This document shows positions 62,191 through 64,000 of a DNA stretch of 64,000 bases, one piece after another (positions within the stretch are counted from its first letter, which is position 1; each line of letters begins with the position of its first letter). The DNA is taken from contig JACKPL010000003.1 of assembly GCA_024233545.1 (NCBI GenBank), forward strand, positions 193,728 to 257,727, written 5' to 3'. Position numbers and translations under genes: made by a program. The notes beneath the pieces were generated by a model. The model was not told the DNA's origin, did no database searches, and saw nothing but the letters and a program-made list of their open reading frames with translations. This DNA comes from a bacterium. Lineage in GTDB: Bacteria; Auribacterota; Auribacteria; Auribacterales; Auribacteraceae.

Positions 62191-64000
62191 TGTTCGAGTT
62201 CAAAGGTATTGACGACTACACGGGAATCAATCATGCCGCTCCATAACCCAAGCCGATTGATTTCAAGTTCGGATGATTGAGTTACTGCATCGGAATAATA
62301 GATGGGGTATTCATCTGCATGAGATTGAATCCAGTCGGCAATAATTCCATATCGATGCCCAATACCCACACGGTCTACAACTACCTCGCGGTCGGAGTAT
62401 TTTTGTCCGTTCATAAGCATAAATCCGAAATTATTGATGCCTTCTGCCGAAACCGGAACGGTAAATTCAATAGTCGTTGAATCGCCGGCTGGAAGGTTGA
62501 ACTGATCGGATGATGTTTCCGTTACAATGCCGCCGTTTTGCGGATGATGCGTTAGCAGTACCAAATAACCGGGGAACGTTTGGTTTTGTTGCGCGCCTGA
62601 TTCAATATTGACAGAAAAACGTAAATTCGTGATAGCGCTGTTTTGCCCTATAATAATGGGAAACGGCGCATTGAGTATGTCATTCCATTCCTCAACAACG
62701 ATGCCGTCTTCATTTAACCCTTCAATAGTAACGGCATTGATGGCGGCCATTTCGCTGTATTGTTGTCCCCAGATGAACGTTGATGCCGCAAGGCCGGTGC
62801 CGAATTCTGCGCCGAACGGGATTGCTTCAGGCAAAATCGTAAAACGGTCGCGGTTGACCGTTTCTATTAAACTGTTTACCATATGATCGACGTTAGCCGC
62901 ACCGGTAATGCCTCGCAGGGTTCCTTGCAGGCGCGAACGGAGTTGAGCTTGTATTACTTCCCATGACGAAGGAGTTTCTTCACCGGTTTGCACTACTTCC
63001 GGGCTACTGCCGAACACGACCATGTTATATAAATTTTGTGTCAGCATAATAGGGATATCGCTGTCGGTGCGTAATCCGTCTCTCATCCGGTCTCCGGCAT
63101 CTCGGCCAGTGCCATGTTCCATGACGTGAAGGATATCTTCGCCGGTGTCATGGTTGATAACGAAACCGGAAAAAAGAGTTCCGTATTGTGGATGTTGCCT
63201 CAATTGTTGAGCAACATCTTCCAAAACTGATGGCATTTGGTTTTCACGCAAAGCAAAGGTTGTTTGTGCTTGGTCGAGAAGGGATGTTTCAATCTGAACA
63301 TGAAATGGCTGAGTAGGATTGTATTCGGCAATGCGTGCAACAATATCGTCAGCGGTTGTTTCGGTTATGATAAGTATATCGGATAGAGCTGTATTCGGTG
63401 TGTATCCTTCGGTGGAATGAATTGCAAGCGGAATTGTTGAAAATATAGTTCTGTTGTGGCCGGAAAAAGAACGGATAGTTTCTTCAAATTGAGCGATAAC
63501 ATCGGAATAATGCGCGGCAAACAACGGGCGTTCTGTTTCGGATAATTGGCTCCATTGCGGCAATCGGTCGGCTTGAATATTTAGAACGTACCCATCAAAA
63601 TCGACTGCGGTATTGCCGAGGGTATATAAATATGTTTGCGCAGTAGAAATGCCTGCCGGAGTGATCCATGCAGGGTTGCCTTGAGTGGCATAAACTTGTA
63701 TCCCTTCTCGGCGGGCAAGCTGAATTAAAGTAGCATAGTATTCGCGCGCGGATTGTTCTTGTATAGTATATCCATTGACTAGCGGTTGAGTATCGACAAA
63801 TAGGCGGGTGTGTCCGGTGCGCTGTAACCCTGCCATAAATTGCGGGAGCCTCTCGATGGGAATGTTCGGTGTCCATGGGTTTTGATATATGGAAACGAGA
63901 TCGATGTTTTCAGATGCCGTAATGGTTCCGGTTGCATCAACTTGAATTTGAAACAATGTGTTTTGCGGAGCAAAAAAAGAGTCCCCAAAGATAGCGGATG
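62091..64000 (-). CDS. Giant barrel-repeat protein, upstream part, cut by window edge and by a frameshift
   Basis: The frame is open through base 64000, so the TTG at 63956 is not the real start. It ends at 62091 with NLFLMEHNLWK. The visible 636 codons hold one barrel-like module (about 63900-63100: TRLFVDT, IQVYAT, FDGYVLNI, ILIITE, FSGFVINH strands), a linker with a domain starting near FGSSPEVVQTGEE, a beta-sandwich segment (PGYLVLLTHHPQNGG, then TTIEFTVPVS) and the beginning of a second module. That module carries on in the other frame at 62100, so this ORF and 53746-62100 are most likely one gene broken by a one-base shift near 62125. No signal peptide is visible because the N-terminus is outside. 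Confidence 0.8.
   Translation of the reverse strand, partial: SAIFGDSFFAPQNTLFQIQVDATGTITASENIDLVSIYQNPWTPNIPIERLPQFMAGLQRTGHTRLFVDTQPLVNGYTIQEQSAREYYATLIQLARREGIQVYATQGNPAWITPAGISTAQTYLYTLGNTAVDFDGYVLNIQADRLPQWSQLSETERPLFAAHYSDVIAQFEETIRSFSGHNRTIFSTIPLAIHSTEGYTPNTALSDILIITETTADDIVARIAEYNPTQPFHVQIETSLLDQAQTTFALRENQMPSVLEDVAQQLRQHPQYGTLFSGFVINHDTGEDILHVMEHGTGRDAGDRMRDGLRTDSDIPIMLTQNLYNMVVFGSSPEVVQTGEETPSSWEVIQAQLRSRLQGTLRGITGAANVDHMVNSLIETVNRDRFTILPEAIPFGAEFGTGLAASTFIWGQQYSEMAAINAVTIEGLNEDGIVVEEWNDILNAPFPIIIGQNSAITNLRFSVNIESGAQQNQTFPGYLVLLTHHPQNGGIVTETSSDQFNLPAGDSTTIEFTVPVSAEGINNFGFMLMNGQKYSDREVVVDRVGIGHRYGIIADWIQSHADEYPIYYSDAVTQSSELEINRLGLWSGMIDSRVVVNTFELEHFDIAQPQTQQTIELLAESGFENLFLMEHNLWK
63100..63900 (-). 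repeat. Barrel-like protein module A
   Basis: Alternating strands and helices with the pattern Gly-x-x-(R/H)-LFVDT, a helix, GIQVYAT, a loop, then FDGYVLNI. Similar in order and spacing to modules at 61580-62190 and 56950-57930. Similarity is at protein level only; a TIM-barrel-like glycosidase fold is inferred. Confidence 0.5.

Overview
The window looks like a chromosomal segment of a Gram-negative bacterium: it has a TonB-dependent receptor, outer-envelope sugar genes and a YfiR/CHASE8 envelope sensor. GC is moderate by eye, coding is dense, and start codons are ATG, GTG and TTG with ordinary Shine-Dalgarno sites. The best lineage guess is a PVC-type candidate phylum such as Omnitrophota. 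This rests on two enormous ORFs of unusual make-up and on the ChaN/TIKI-like + NAGPA protein. It is an inference without a database search. No rRNA, tRNA, CRISPR array, prophage or replication origin was found, and no gap between genes exceeds about 300 bases.

Layout. 1-12225 (+): 3' part of a giant gene (over 4,070 codons visible, cut by the left edge) encoding coiled coil/TolC-like hairpins, several membrane blocks and a C-terminal Rossmann-like domain. 12466-17071 (+): housekeeping block of typA, tex, an Smr-domain protein and a small conserved protein. 17198-28583: surface-glycan and acyl-decoration locus. It holds a DUF4910 aminopeptidase-like protein and an AAC(3)-type acetyltransferase (+), which converge on a tightly overlapping minus-strand operon (sugar O-methyltransferase-like, GT-B-like transferase, methyltransferase, VOC protein, FkbH-like HAD protein, ACP). 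An unknown beta-rich protein (+), an SpsF-like nucleotidyltransferase (-) and a GT2 glycosyltransferase (-) follow. 28852-36234 (+): signalling cassette of TonB-dependent receptor, YfiR-like protein, CHASE8-like hybrid histidine kinase, HPt protein and REC-HD-GYP protein, read as an envelope-to-c-di-GMP pathway. 36257-45304: mixed genes (GT39 glycosyltransferase, Bcp peroxiredoxin, AcuI/YhdH reductase, DUF523-DUF1722 protein, zinc-free L33 beside FolE2, two small membrane proteins with PH-like tails, a Cache-type histidine kinase). 45330-50018 (-): secreted 1562-residue ChaN/TIKI-like + NAGPA protein. 50265-53735 (+): aconitase and a lone REP-type tyrosine transposase. 53746-64000 (-): 3' part of a second giant gene, apparently split by one frameshift near 62125 and cut by the right edge.

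The most unusual content is the pair of giant proteins at the two ends. They are paralogues: both carry a coiled-coil segment with a W-[YH]-I-P ... LGGTPD signature, two helix/beta-hairpin/helix units resembling the topology of TolC, a single membrane helix followed by a basic stretch, and a similar C-terminal domain of roughly 300 residues. The left protein has about 2,850 extra residues with five further membrane blocks inserted between the membrane helix and the C-terminal domain. The right protein carries instead at least three barrel-like repeats and beta-sandwich segments upstream. The secreted protein at 45330-50018 may belong to the same envelope system, but nothing in the sequence proves it.
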